DNA of 10,099 nt from Paramuribaculum sp. (GCA_029058455.1 JAIDXU010000234.1:1-10099); one strand, 5' to 3'. Counted from the first letter of the stretch, positions 1 to 7,468 are shown. Notes: generated by a model from the sequence alone, not told the origin. Translations and numbers: made by a program.

Positions 1-197
1 GCGTAGATCCCAACGAAGTAACCCCTGCTGCCGGTTTCACAACCGACCTTGGTGCAGATTCTCTCGACACCGTTGAGCTTATCATGGAATTTGAGAAAGA
101 ATTTGGTATCTCTATTCCCGACGATAAGGCTGAAAGCATCAAGACTGTAGGTGACGCCATCAGCTTCATCGAAGCCGACACCGCCGCCAAGCAGTAA
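1..197 (+). CDS. acpP: Acyl carrier protein, C-terminal part (5' end outside window)
   Basis: This is the distal part of acyl carrier protein, the small acidic cytosolic protein that carries growing acyl chains as thioesters on a 4'-phosphopantetheine arm. The reading frame begins at base 3 and gives 64 visible residues before a TAA stop at 195-197. The prosthetic-group motif [11 protein letters not shown] is intact, and the modified serine is codon 60-62. The following stretch ([17 protein letters not shown]) and the end of the last helix are typical of type II fatty-acid synthase ACPs. Compared with the usual length of about 78 residues, only the first helix, roughly 15 residues, is cut off by the window edge. 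The gene lies directly upstream of fabF on the same strand, the classical arrangement, so it belongs to fatty-acid synthesis and not to a polyketide cluster. Identification is very secure. Confidence 0.96.
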   Translation, partial: VDPNEVTPAAGFTTDLGADSLDTVELIMEFEKEFGISIPDDKAESIKTVGDAISFIEADTAAKQ

Positions 198-200
198 TCC

Positions 201-227
201 ATCAGGAGGTAATTTCATTATCCTGAT
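201..227 (+). repeat. Hairpin 1 of the acpP-fabF gap, enclosing an AGGAGG
   Basis: An inverted repeat begins three bases after the acpP stop codon. Bases 201-207 (ATCAGGA) pair with 221-227, and 210-213 pair with 217-220, leaving GG at 208-209 unpaired on the 5' side and a three-base loop. The 5' arm contains a perfect AGGAGG, which pairing would partly hide. No T-run follows, so it is a poor candidate for an intrinsic terminator. It could instead be a 3'-end stabiliser or processing structure for the abundant acpP message; that is inference. Confidence 0.55.
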
Positions 228-237
228 ATTCATAAGA

Positions 238-262
238 TTGTTGGGAGCGAACTCCGCAACAA
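238..262 (+). repeat. Hairpin 2 of the acpP-fabF gap, 10 bp with CGAA loop
   Basis: Bases 238-243 (TTGTTG) pair with 257-262 (CAACAA), and 244-247 (GGAG) pair with 252-255 (CTCC). The loop is the tetranucleotide CGAA, and a single G (256) is bulged on the 3' side. The structure is compact and near perfect. Downstream sequence (CATTTCTATC) is only moderately T-rich, so it could be a weak terminator or a pause and processing element for acpP. Confidence 0.6.
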
Positions 263-274
263 CATTTCTATCAT

Positions 275-327
275 CTATGAACTAAGCGAGCCATCCCCTC
301 ATTTGGGGATGGTCGCCCAATTCATAG
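275..327 (+). repeat. Hairpin 3 of the acpP-fabF gap, 19 paired bases per arm
   Basis: Three nested stem blocks can be read: 275-281 with 321-327 (CTATGAA/TTCATAG), 286-289 with 313-316 (GCGA/TCGC), and 291-298 with 305-312 (CCATCCCC/GGGGATGG). There is a 4x4 internal loop (CTAA opposite CCAA), a bulged G at 290 and a six-base apical loop. No poly-T follows, so it is not a standard terminator. Its right arm ends one base before the fabF -7 promoter box, so it could act either as RNA within an acpP-fabF transcript or as a DNA dyad at the fabF promoter. Confidence 0.7.
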
Positions 328-335
328 TATATTTG
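302..335 (+). promoter_or_regulatory. Probable fabF promoter (Bacteroidota type)
   Basis: TATATTTG at 328-335 matches the Bacteroidota -7 consensus TAnnTTTG exactly. A TTTG at 302-305 could serve as the -33 element, but the 22-base spacer is longer than the usual 19-20. Transcription would begin near 341, leaving a leader of about 25 bases. The putative -33 box sits in the loop and 3' arm of hairpin 3. The box match is seen; activity is inferred. Confidence 0.5.
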
Positions 336-366
336 TATAACTAATCCCCCATCACCATTGTCTCAA

Positions 367-1632
367 ATGGAATTAAAGAGAGTAGTAGTGACCGGCCTCG
401 GCGCCATCACACCGCTCGGCCTTGATGTGAAGTCAACCTGGACTGCCGCATTGGCCGGTGAAAGCGGTGCCGGACCTATCACCCATTTCGATGCCTCGAA
501 ATTTAAAACCCAGTTCGCCTGCGAGGTGAAGGGATTTAATGCGGCTGAACATATTGACCGCAAAAAGTTGCGTCAGCTCGACCTTTACGCACAGTATGCA
601 CTTGTTGCGGCTCGTCAGGCTGTTGCCGATTCAGGCATTGAAGAAGCCCCCAATCTTAACCGTGATCGCGTCGGTGTAATCGTGGCTGCCGGTATCGGCG
701 GTCTCCACACATTTGAGGAAGAAGCCGGTTATTATGCCATGAACTGTGAAAACGGTCCTAAATATAATCCTTTCTTCATCCCCAAAATGATTGCCGACAT
801 TGCGTCGGGTCATGTGTCGATGGAATACGGATATCACGGTCCCAACTATGGTGTTGTGTCAGCTTGCGCTTCAAGTAACAATGCCATTATCGACGCCTTC
901 AATTATATTCGACTTGGCAAAGCCGATGCATTTGTAACCGGCGGAGCCGAAGCTGCCATCTATCCCGCAGGTGTGGGAGGCTTCAACTCAATGCACGCCC
1001 TGTCGACCCGTAACGACAGCCCCGCCACAGCCTCACGTCCTTTCAGCAAGAGCCGTGACGGTTTTGTTATCGGCGAAGGCTCGGCTATCCTCGTGCTCGA
1101 AGAACTCGAACACGCCAAAGCCCGCGGTGCAAAAATCTATGCCGAAGTTGTAGGCGGAGGCATGTCGGCTGATGCTTACCACATCACCGCCACACACCCC
1201 GAAGGTCTCGGCGCTATCCTGTCGATGAAGATGGCTCTTGAAGATGCCGGTCTCACCACCGCCGACATTGACTATATCAATGTTCACGGCACATCAACTC
1301 CCGTGGGTGATGTAAGCGAGGTTAAGGCTATTGTAGAGCTGTTTGGCGAAGATGCCTATAAGCTCAACCTTTCGTCAACCAAGTCAATGACCGGTCACCT
1401 GCTCGGTGCCACCGGCGCGCTTGAAGCTATGTTCAGTATTCTCGCCGTGCAAAACGACATCATTCCTCCCACCATCAACCATGAAGAGGGAGATGACGAC
1501 GAAAACATTGACTACAACCTCAACTTCACCTTCAACAAAGCTCAGGAACGCCCCGTAAGAGCAGCCCTCAGCAATGCCTTCGGTTTCGGAGGTCACAATG
1601 CCACTGTAATCGTAAAAAAATACGAAGAATAA
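367..1632 (+). CDS. fabF: 3-oxoacyl-[acyl-carrier-protein] synthase II (KAS II)
   Basis: This enzyme condenses malonyl-ACP with an acyl-ACP, the chain-elongating decarboxylative Claisen step of type II fatty-acid synthesis in the cytosol. The 421-residue product matches the family length and has the full thiolase-fold signature: nucleophile Cys167 in SACASSNN, His308 in VHGTSTPVGD, Lys339 and His344 in STKSMTGHLLGATG, and the C-terminal gating loop NAFGFGGHN (residues 403-411). I chose the ATG at 367 because MELKRVVVTGLG is the usual start of the family. A TTG three codons upstream (358) is in frame but adds only MSQ. No Shine-Dalgarno is visible, which is normal in this phylum. acpP lies 169 bp upstream on the same strand, and a strong terminator follows. 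In related genomes rnc often comes next; here it does not. Confidence 0.97.
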   Translation: MELKRVVVTGLGAITPLGLDVKSTWTAALAGESGAGPITHFDASKFKTQFACEVKGFNAAEHIDRKKLRQLDLYAQYALVAARQAVADSGIEEAPNLNRDRVGVIVAAGIGGLHTFEEEAGYYAMNCENGPKYNPFFIPKMIADIASGHVSMEYGYHGPNYGVVSACASSNNAIIDAFNYIRLGKADAFVTGGAEAAIYPAGVGGFNSMHALSTRNDSPATASRPFSKSRDGFVIGEGSAILVLEELEHAKARGAKIYAEVVGGGMSADAYHITATHPEGLGAILSMKMALEDAGLTTADIDYINVHGTSTPVGDVSEVKAIVELFGEDAYKLNLSSTKSMTGHLLGATGALEAMFSILAVQNDIIPPTINHEEGDDDENIDYNLNFTFNKAQERPVRAALSNAFGFGGHNATVIVKKYEE

Positions 1633-1683
1633 TCTGATTCCGGACTAAGGCCACGAGGCTTCAACCGGATTCATTCCCAACAC

Positions 1684-1730
1684 AAAAAGTGTCGCTGACT
1701 TTTTCCAGATGTCGCGACACTTTTGTTTTT
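1684..1730 (+). terminator. Rho-independent terminator after fabF
   Basis: Bases 1685-1695 (AAAAGTGTCGC) pair perfectly with 1714-1724, an 11-bp stem. Three further pairs (1697-1699 with 1711-1713) form inside it after one bulged T. The apical loop is about 11 bases. A T-rich tract (GTTTTT, 1725-1730) follows directly. Together these are the standard marks of an intrinsic terminator, 52 bp past the fabF stop codon. The A-rich left foot makes it partly symmetric, but no gene approaches from the right. Confidence 0.88.
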
Positions 1731-1755
1731 ATAACCCTATCCATCCACACCCCCG

Positions 1756-3417
1756 ATGAAATCTTTTTTTCAGAAACATACCGGTCTCTGTGTCTTTATT
1801 CTGGCTGCCTTTACCTTTCTGCCGTGGCTCGGACTATCACTGTTCAACACCAAAGGAGAACCCCGCGAGGCTATCGTAGCCGTTACGATGCTGGCGAGCG
1901 GCGACTGGATTCTGCCCGTAAGCTTCGGTGCCGACATTCCCTATAAACCGCCGTTTTTTGCATGGTGCATAGCGGTTTTGTCGACCATCTTCGGGGGTGA
2001 GGTAACCGAATACACCTCACGCCTTCCGTCGGCCATTGCCGTTATCGCGATGGTCATGGCTCTCTACGGATTTGTGCGCAAAGGTGAACCTCAGCGGCGC
2101 TTTCTCGCTCCATGCGCTGCTATAATGACAATCGGGTTTGTTGAGGTGTGGCGCGCCGGCATGGCGTGCAGGGTTGATATGGTGCTGACCGCTGCTATGG
2201 TCGGAGCGATGTTGAGTCTCTTCCGATATATGTCGCGCGGAGCCAAAGGACTGCCGTTGATCGCCATTCCGCTCATGAGCATCGGTGTGCTGACCAAAGG
2301 CCCTGTCGGAATGGTGCTTCCGCTTATGTGCGCGTGGATATACTATATCCTCGCCAACGGTTTTCGCAAATGGTGGCACATCACATGGCGACTCTTTATC
2401 GCAGGACTCGCCTCGCTGATACTTCCGGCTTTGTGGTATTGGAAAGCGGCAATGCAGGGCGGTGATGAATTTCTCGACCTGATAATCGAGGAAAATGTCA
2501 ACCGCATGACCGGCTCGATGGGCTATGGATCACATGAAAACGGAGTGTGGTATAACTTCATGACAATGGCGGTTGGATTACTTCCCGTAACCGTTGGCTG
2601 CATACTCGCGCTATGGGCTGTGAAATGGCGTCGCCCCTCGGTTAAAGAAATGAAATCAGATCTCCAACGGCTGCTCCACACCCATCCGTCGAGAGTATAT
2701 GCCGGGGTCTGCGCCATCACGGTATTTCTGTTCTATTGTATTCCCACCAGCAAACGGAGTGTTTACCTGCTTCCCGTCTATCCGATGGCGGCCTACCTTA
2801 TCACAGTGTGGCTCGACAGCCTCATCTCCTCAACCCGGCGCGGTAAGCTATATGCCGGAGTGTATATGCGCATCATACTTTTCGCCTCGATCGCAATAGG
2901 CATCGCTATGGCAGTATCTCCGATTCTCAGCCCCGGAATAATTGTGCCGATATGCGGAATTGCAGTTATCGCGGCCTCTATAATAGTGCTGATGAAGCTG
3001 CGCCACCGCGATGCTCATCTCAAGGCCATAGCCTCGGTTGTGGCTACTCCCCTTATTCTCAGCGCCGTGGCCGGCGGAATTCTTCCCATCATTCTTAATC
3101 AAAAAAGCGACATCGACATCGCGCGCCGGATAGAGCAGCTCAACATTAATAACGAGCCGGTCTATGAGTATATCGACGACCCGATGTTGCGCTATTACAC
3201 CGCCAATTTCTATCTTGACGACCGGATACGCCTCTACTCCCCTCAGGCCAATGAGGGATGGCTGATAGTATGTGAGGAGGATATGGAAAGCTGGCTCAAA
3301 GAATCAGAAGGACATCACAGCACACAATTAGTGTGGCGACAGCCTAAAAAGAGCTGTGACCGCAACCGACCTGTCATGATTCTGAGACTCACGCCTGTCA
3401 GAGAAGAAAACCTTTAA
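1756..3417 (+). CDS. ArnT/PMT-like integral-membrane glycosyltransferase (GT-C fold)
   Basis: The 553-residue protein has about a dozen hydrophobic segments up to roughly residue 448, followed by a soluble C-terminal domain of about 100 residues. This is the layout of ArnT and related PMT_2 enzymes, which transfer a sugar from a polyprenyl-phosphate donor to lipid A or another acceptor on the periplasmic side of the inner membrane. Supporting motifs are GEPREA (34-39) in the first large loop where the catalytic acidic residue lies, SGDWILP (48-54), YKPPFFAW (63-70), LTKGPVG (179-185) and SKRSVYLLPVYP (332-343). Donor and acceptor cannot be read from sequence, so I give no symbol. The ATG at 1756 gives a normal N-terminal membrane helix. 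No promoter is evident between the fabF terminator and this start, so expression may rely on readthrough. The last 20 bp overlap the convergent metH 3' end. Confidence 0.85.
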   Translation: MKSFFQKHTGLCVFILAAFTFLPWLGLSLFNTKGEPREAIVAVTMLASGDWILPVSFGADIPYKPPFFAWCIAVLSTIFGGEVTEYTSRLPSAIAVIAMVMALYGFVRKGEPQRRFLAPCAAIMTIGFVEVWRAGMACRVDMVLTAAMVGAMLSLFRYMSRGAKGLPLIAIPLMSIGVLTKGPVGMVLPLMCAWIYYILANGFRKWWHITWRLFIAGLASLILPALWYWKAAMQGGDEFLDLIIEENVNRMTGSMGYGSHENGVWYNFMTMAVGLLPVTVGCILALWAVKWRRPSVKEMKSDLQRLLHTHPSRVYAGVCAITVFLFYCIPTSKRSVYLLPVYPMAAYLITVWLDSLISSTRRGKLYAGVYMRIILFASIAIGIAMAVSPILSPGIIVPICGIAVIAASIIVLMKLRHRDAHLKAIASVVATPLILSAVAGGILPIILNQKSDIDIARRIEQLNINNEPVYEYIDDPMLRYYTANFYLDDRIRLYSPQANEGWLIVCEEDMESWLKESEGHHSTQLVWRQPKKSCDRNRPVMILRLTPVREENL

Positions 3418-6400
3418 GCTGCTCGCGGTCAACGCCACGACGGCGCGCATAGTCGGCTTTCTGATCATCACCTATTCTTCCCACCGAAAAATATCTTGCA
3501 TTGGGATGAGCCAGAAGCAGGCCGGTGGTAGTGGCCGACGGCGAAAGGGCGCCGGTTTCGGTCACGGTAATTCCCGTCGACTTGTAGTCAAGCACCTTGT
3601 CAGCCTCAAACACTATGCTCTGATCAGGCAGAGAAGGATAGCCGAAAGCGGGGCGTATGCCATGACCTTCACCATTCTCGTTGCGTGAATGTGCGTCCGG
3701 CTCTGATTGATCATATCCCCAGATCTCACTTCTCACTCTGCGATGGGTAAGCTCGGTAGCAGCCTCGACAAGACGGTCGGCAAGACTCTGCAACAGTAAA
3801 CTTTTGTAGGGATCATCAACTGCCTCATCAATCTCGCGCTGAAGCTCCTGCCCTATAGTCACGGCAAAAAAACCTACATAATCACCCGCTTCCGGAGAAA
3901 CGAAGTCGGCCAATGCAAGCCGTTGCATCGGGGCGCCGTCAACAACAGGAGTTTGCTGACGCAATGTGGCAATCCTCACTTTGCCATCATCAATCACTAT
4001 ATCATCACCCTCGCTCCGGGCCGGCAAAATAACCACTTTGGCTTGGAGAGTGTGACCTTGCGACTTTAGATAGTCGAGCATTTTAGCCGCATCATCACTC
4101 AGTTGACGCGCTTGTGCCGCCAACGGTCCATCAATGCTCTCCGCCACAGAGGGGGGAAGCTGCCATGCGGCATAAAAAGCGCGTTGGTTGATCAGATCAA
4201 TGAGATTGTCATCGACAGGTATCTCCAGTTCGGTCACACCATTTTTGAAAGGAGGCTGAGGATTATATTCCAACAACGGTCGCAGACGGCGCGCCTCAGA
4301 GAGCGGTAAAAGATTTCGGGTGGCCTCATAGTCCTCGGCCAACTCTTTCTGCTCTTGTTTCAGCCTGCTGAAAAGTTCAGCTCTGCGGGTCGGGTCAACC
4401 CATTCACGGGCCACACCGGGAAGTGCCGCAGCATCTCGGGTATAGATCACCGGGCCGCTGTAGCAGGGGGCTATTTTCACAGCCGTATGAAGCGGAGAGG
4501 CCGTTGCTCCACCAATCATCAGCGGCAATTTAAGTCCGCGAGCCTCCATCATCTCAGCCACAACACACATCTCGTTGAGCGATGGAGTAATAAGGCCGCT
4601 CAGACCTATCAGATCAACTTTTTCAGCGATAGCCCGTTCAACTATGACTTCGGGAGGCACCATAACGCCGAGATCGATAACCTCAAACCCGTTACACCTC
4701 ATTATGACAGTCACGATATTTTTACCGATATCATGCACATCGCCCTTAACTGTGGCAATCAACATTTTACCCACCGAGCCGGAGGCATTACCCGCGCGCT
4801 CGGCTTCGATAAGAGGGGTAAGCCTGCCCACGGCAAGACTCATGGTGCGGGCGCTCTTTACCACCTGAGGCAGAAACATCTCACCCTTACCAAACAGATC
4901 GCCCACAATATTCATGGCGTTCATCAGAGGGCCGTCGATAACCGCAAGAGGATTACCTGTCACAGCAACCGCGGCATCGACAGCTTCGTCTATACCGGAA
5001 GTATGTCCCTTGATAACCATTTCGCTCAGATGCGACAGCGGATCGACTTCGCTACGCTCTATATTTTTTACAGCTCCTTTGGCTGAGGCCTTGGCAGCTT
5101 GCGCACGCTCGGCGATAGCTCCCGCAAGCTCTATCAGGCGGTCGGTGGCTGAATCAGAGCGATTGAAAATCACATCCTCGACAGCCTCACGCAACTCGGG
5201 GTCAAGGTCTTCATAAGAAATGCGAGTCGAGGGGTTAACTATGGCCATATCCATGCCTCGCTCAATGGCATGATGGAGAAAAACAGTATGCATTGCTTCT
5301 CTCACCTCATTGTTGCCACGGAATGAAAACGACAGATTACTGAGACCGCCGCTCACCTTTGCGCCGGGCAGATTGGCTTTGATCCACTCCAAGGCTCTGA
5401 GAAAATCCACGGCATAATTGCGATGGGCATCGATACCTGTGGCTATCGCGAGCACATTGGGGTCGAAAATTATATCTTCGGGGTCAATACCTGCCTCATC
5501 AGTAAGCAGATGATAGGCACGGCGGCACACCTCGATACGTCGCTCAAAGGTATCAGCCTGCCCCTGTTCGTCGAAAGCCATCACAACCATAGCGGCACCC
5601 ATCGAGGCAATATGCCGCGCCTGAGTCAGAAAATGCTCCTCCCCTTCTTTGAGGCTGATTGAATTGACAATCGGTTTACCCTGCACTGTCTCGAGAGCAT
5701 CGGTTACAACCGCAAAGTCTGACGAATCGATCATCACGGGCACTTTGGCTGCTTCAGGCTCAGTGGATAGACGACGGAGAAATGATGACATTTCCACACG
5801 CGAATCAAGCATGGCATCATCCATGTTAACATCAAGCACTCCCGCGCCCGCGGAGATTTGGGAAACGGCTATCTCAACCGCCTCATCATGATTTTTCTCT
5901 TTGATAAGGCGAAAGAACTTGCGCGAGCCCGCCACATTAAGCCGCTCACCCACTTTAAGAAACGGGGAGCCGGGCAAAAGCTCAAGAGGTTCAAGTCCGG
6001 CCAGTCTCATTCCCGCCCGTTGAGGGGGAATAACTCTCGGCGCATATTGTGAGGCTATTTCGGCCATCGCAGCAATATGTTCAGGAGTAGTGCCGCAGCA
6101 ACCACCGAGTATATTTACCTCTCCGTCACGCAACACAGCTTCGATATTTGAAGCCATGAGTGAAGGAGTCTCGCGATATTGTCCTAAAGCATCGGGGAGG
6201 CCGGCGTTGGGATACATGCTAACTGCACACGACACATCGCCCAACATATTAATAAACGGTTTCATGCCCTCGGCTCCAAAGCCGCAGTTGAGCCCGACCG
6301 ACAACGGCTTGGCATGAGCCACGGTGTTGACAAAAGCGCCGAGAGTCTGACCTGCAAGTGTGCGCCCGCTCTCGGTTAAGGTCACCGAAATCATTATCGG

Positions 6401-7030
6401 AATCTCACGCCCGGCTTCACTCTCAACTCTCATGGCAGCATGAATGGCAGCCTTGGCATTGAGAGCGTCAAACACTGTCTCGATAAGAAACAGATCAACA
6501 CCTCCACGCGCCAGCGCACTCATCTGCTCATAATAAGCCTTTTCGAGCACCTTAAACGACACAAGTGGAGATGAGCCGTCAAGCCCTGCGGCCATCGAAA
6601 GCGACTTGCCGGTGGGGCCTACACTGCCGGCCACCCAACAAGGTTTACCGCTCAGGGCCATGTAGCTGTCACAGGCCTTACGCGCCACCTTTGCAGCAGC
6701 AAAATTTATCTCGTCAACCATGTGCGCCACCCAGTAGTCTGCGAGGGAAATGGCGTTGGCGTTAAATGAATTTGTCTCAATTATATCAGCACCCGCATCA
6801 AGATAGCGGCGGTGAATATCGGCAATCTTTTCGGGATGGGAAACACTCAGCAGATCGTTACACCCTTTAAGGCTTACAGATATGTCATCAAGGTTGCAGC
6901 CGCGCCCCCATTCGCTCTCGTCTATATCAAGAGCCTGTATCATAGTGCCCATAGCACCGTCGAGCATTACCACACGGTTGGCCAGAGTTTCGCGAAGACG
7001 CTTTATTGAGTCGGTTGTTTCGGGCTTCAT
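3398..7030 (-). CDS. metH: Cobalamin-dependent methionine synthase
   Basis: MetH transfers the methyl group of 5-methyltetrahydrofolate to homocysteine through methylcobalamin, making methionine and regenerating tetrahydrofolate in the cytosol. All modules are present in 1210 residues (E. coli has 1227). The homocysteine-binding barrel covers about 15-330, with zinc ligands Cys249, Cys311 and Cys312 (GGCCGTTPEH). The pterin-binding domain covers about 355-620 (KVGERLNVAGSRKF, MIDSS, FDPNVLAIATG). The B12 cap is about 660-745. The cobalamin domain is about 750-890, with axial His766 in DVHDIGK and the SGLITPSLNEM and GGATAS loops. The AdoMet reactivation domain is about 925-1205, with RPAFGYPSLPD at 1126. 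No key residue appears to be missing. The start ATG (complement of 7028-7030) lies about 15 bases from a predicted transcription start. The stop lies inside the end of the convergent glycosyltransferase gene. Confidence 0.98.
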   Translation of the reverse strand: MKPETTDSIKRLRETLANRVVMLDGAMGTMIQALDIDESEWGRGCNLDDISVSLKGCNDLLSVSHPEKIADIHRRYLDAGADIIETNSFNANAISLADYWVAHMVDEINFAAAKVARKACDSYMALSGKPCWVAGSVGPTGKSLSMAAGLDGSSPLVSFKVLEKAYYEQMSALARGGVDLFLIETVFDALNAKAAIHAAMRVESEAGREIPIMISVTLTESGRTLAGQTLGAFVNTVAHAKPLSVGLNCGFGAEGMKPFINMLGDVSCAVSMYPNAGLPDALGQYRETPSLMASNIEAVLRDGEVNILGGCCGTTPEHIAAMAEIASQYAPRVIPPQRAGMRLAGLEPLELLPGSPFLKVGERLNVAGSRKFFRLIKEKNHDEAVEIAVSQISAGAGVLDVNMDDAMLDSRVEMSSFLRRLSTEPEAAKVPVMIDSSDFAVVTDALETVQGKPIVNSISLKEGEEHFLTQARHIASMGAAMVVMAFDEQGQADTFERRIEVCRRAYHLLTDEAGIDPEDIIFDPNVLAIATGIDAHRNYAVDFLRALEWIKANLPGAKVSGGLSNLSFSFRGNNEVREAMHTVFLHHAIERGMDMAIVNPSTRISYEDLDPELREAVEDVIFNRSDSATDRLIELAGAIAERAQAAKASAKGAVKNIERSEVDPLSHLSEMVIKGHTSGIDEAVDAAVAVTGNPLAVIDGPLMNAMNIVGDLFGKGEMFLPQVVKSARTMSLAVGRLTPLIEAERAGNASGSVGKMLIATVKGDVHDIGKNIVTVIMRCNGFEVIDLGVMVPPEVIVERAIAEKVDLIGLSGLITPSLNEMCVVAEMMEARGLKLPLMIGGATASPLHTAVKIAPCYSGPVIYTRDAAALPGVAREWVDPTRRAELFSRLKQEQKELAEDYEATRNLLPLSEARRLRPLLEYNPQPPFKNGVTELEIPVDDNLIDLINQRAFYAAWQLPPSVAESIDGPLAAQARQLSDDAAKMLDYLKSQGHTLQAKVVILPARSEGDDIVIDDGKVRIATLRQQTPVVDGAPMQRLALADFVSPEAGDYVGFFAVTIGQELQREIDEAVDDPYKSLLLQSLADRLVEAATELTHRRVRSEIWGYDQSEPDAHSRNENGEGHGIRPAFGYPSLPDQSIVFEADKVLDYKSTGITVTETGALSPSATTTGLLLAHPNARYFSVGRIGDDQKADYARRRGVDREQLKGFLL

Positions 7031-7049
7031 AAAGTAATAAATTAAGCCA

Positions 7050-7081
7050 CAAAATTACTACTTTTTTCCCTCCCGTTCAAA
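7050..7081 (-). promoter_or_regulatory. metH promoter (-33 TTTG, -7 TAATTTTG)
   Basis: Read on the minus strand, TTTG (7081-7078) is followed after 20 bases by TAATTTTG (7057-7050). This is a near-ideal Bacteroidota housekeeping promoter, and the best of those in this window because both boxes are present at good spacing. Initiation would fall around 7043-7045, leaving a leader of about 15 bases. That is too short for a cobalamin or SAM riboswitch. Confidence 0.7.
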
Positions 7082-7126
7082 ACAGTCGGGTCAATTCATC
7101 CTATCGGAAAATTTATCGCAGCTATA

Positions 7127-7468
7127 TTAATATGTCTTAAGGAACTTCAACCATGAATAATGTTTGCGCTCTTTAAGATAATTGAGGTCATTACCATGTT
7201 TATAGGCTTCTCGCTCAAATGAAATATTATAGTAAGCCTTTTTCCAACTACAATACCAAATGAATTTCACTGACCATTCAATCAGATAGAGAATATAAAA
7301 CGGAATAAACAGCAGCTCACGTTGCTGAGCTGTGTGAATACGCTCATGATTTACGACATATTTATCAATCCAGCTCAGATCTCGCGCCCAAAATGTCCCA
7401 AAGAGATTGAGACATATACCTTTATGCATCAACTTGCATTTGATCATCATATCTTCAAATAATTTCAT
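7127..7468 (-). CDS. Small membrane protein with HExxH motif, function unknown
   Basis: I do not recognise a characterised family. The 113-residue product has HERIH at 41-45, an exact HExxH zinc-peptidase signature. A hydrophobic segment follows at about 52-74, then FEREAY (84-89), whose glutamates 85 or 87 could be a third metal ligand. The order HExxH, membrane helix, downstream Glu recalls a stripped-down membrane metallopeptidase, but catalysis is not shown. The C-terminus is basic and aromatic (KERKHYSWLKFLK). There is no signal peptide. Hand counting 7141-7440 gives about 37% GC, well below the flanking genes, which may reflect transfer or weak codon selection. The ATG at 7466-7468 is taken as the start; MMIK at residue 7 is an alternative. 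It lies upstream of metH on the same strand, 96 bp away, but metH has its own promoter. Confidence 0.7.
   Translation of the reverse strand: MKLFEDMMIKCKLMHKGICLNLFGTFWARDLSWIDKYVVNHERIHTAQQRELLFIPFYILYLIEWSVKFIWYCSWKKAYYNISFEREAYKHGNDLNYLKERKHYSWLKFLKTY

Noticed and set aside
217..285. 22-codon frame beginning ATT at 217, seven bases after a perfect AGGAGG, ending TAA at 283-285
   Set aside because: ATT is a very rare start, this phylum hardly uses Shine-Dalgarno sites, and the AGGAGG is explained by the arm of hairpin 1. The predicted peptide has no recognisable feature.
358..366. TTG at 358 as the fabF start
   Set aside because: It adds only three residues before a conserved ATG start (MELKRVVVTG) that fits the family.
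1640..1675. Small TCCGG...CCGGA hairpin just after fabF
   Set aside because: Short stems with G-T pairs and no T-run; the strong terminator 20 bp further on explains transcription end.
2017..2379. 120-codon minus-strand frame inside the glycosyltransferase gene
   Set aside because: It lies wholly inside a clearly coding gene and its His/Arg/Ser-rich product has no recognisable domain.
4355..5086. 243-codon open frame on the plus strand inside metH
   Set aside because: It is a shadow of the metH coding strand; the product is low in hydrophobic pattern, rich in His/Arg, and resembles no family. The other long plus-strand frames in metH are likewise shadows.
7071..7090. CCCG...CGGG inverted repeat over the metH -33 box
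   Set aside because: The arms are only four to five bases and are expected by chance; too weak to call an operator or terminator.
7031..7126. Cobalamin riboswitch upstream of metH
   Set aside because: The gap is under 100 bp, no B12-box-like sequence is seen, and the predicted leader is only about 15 bases.
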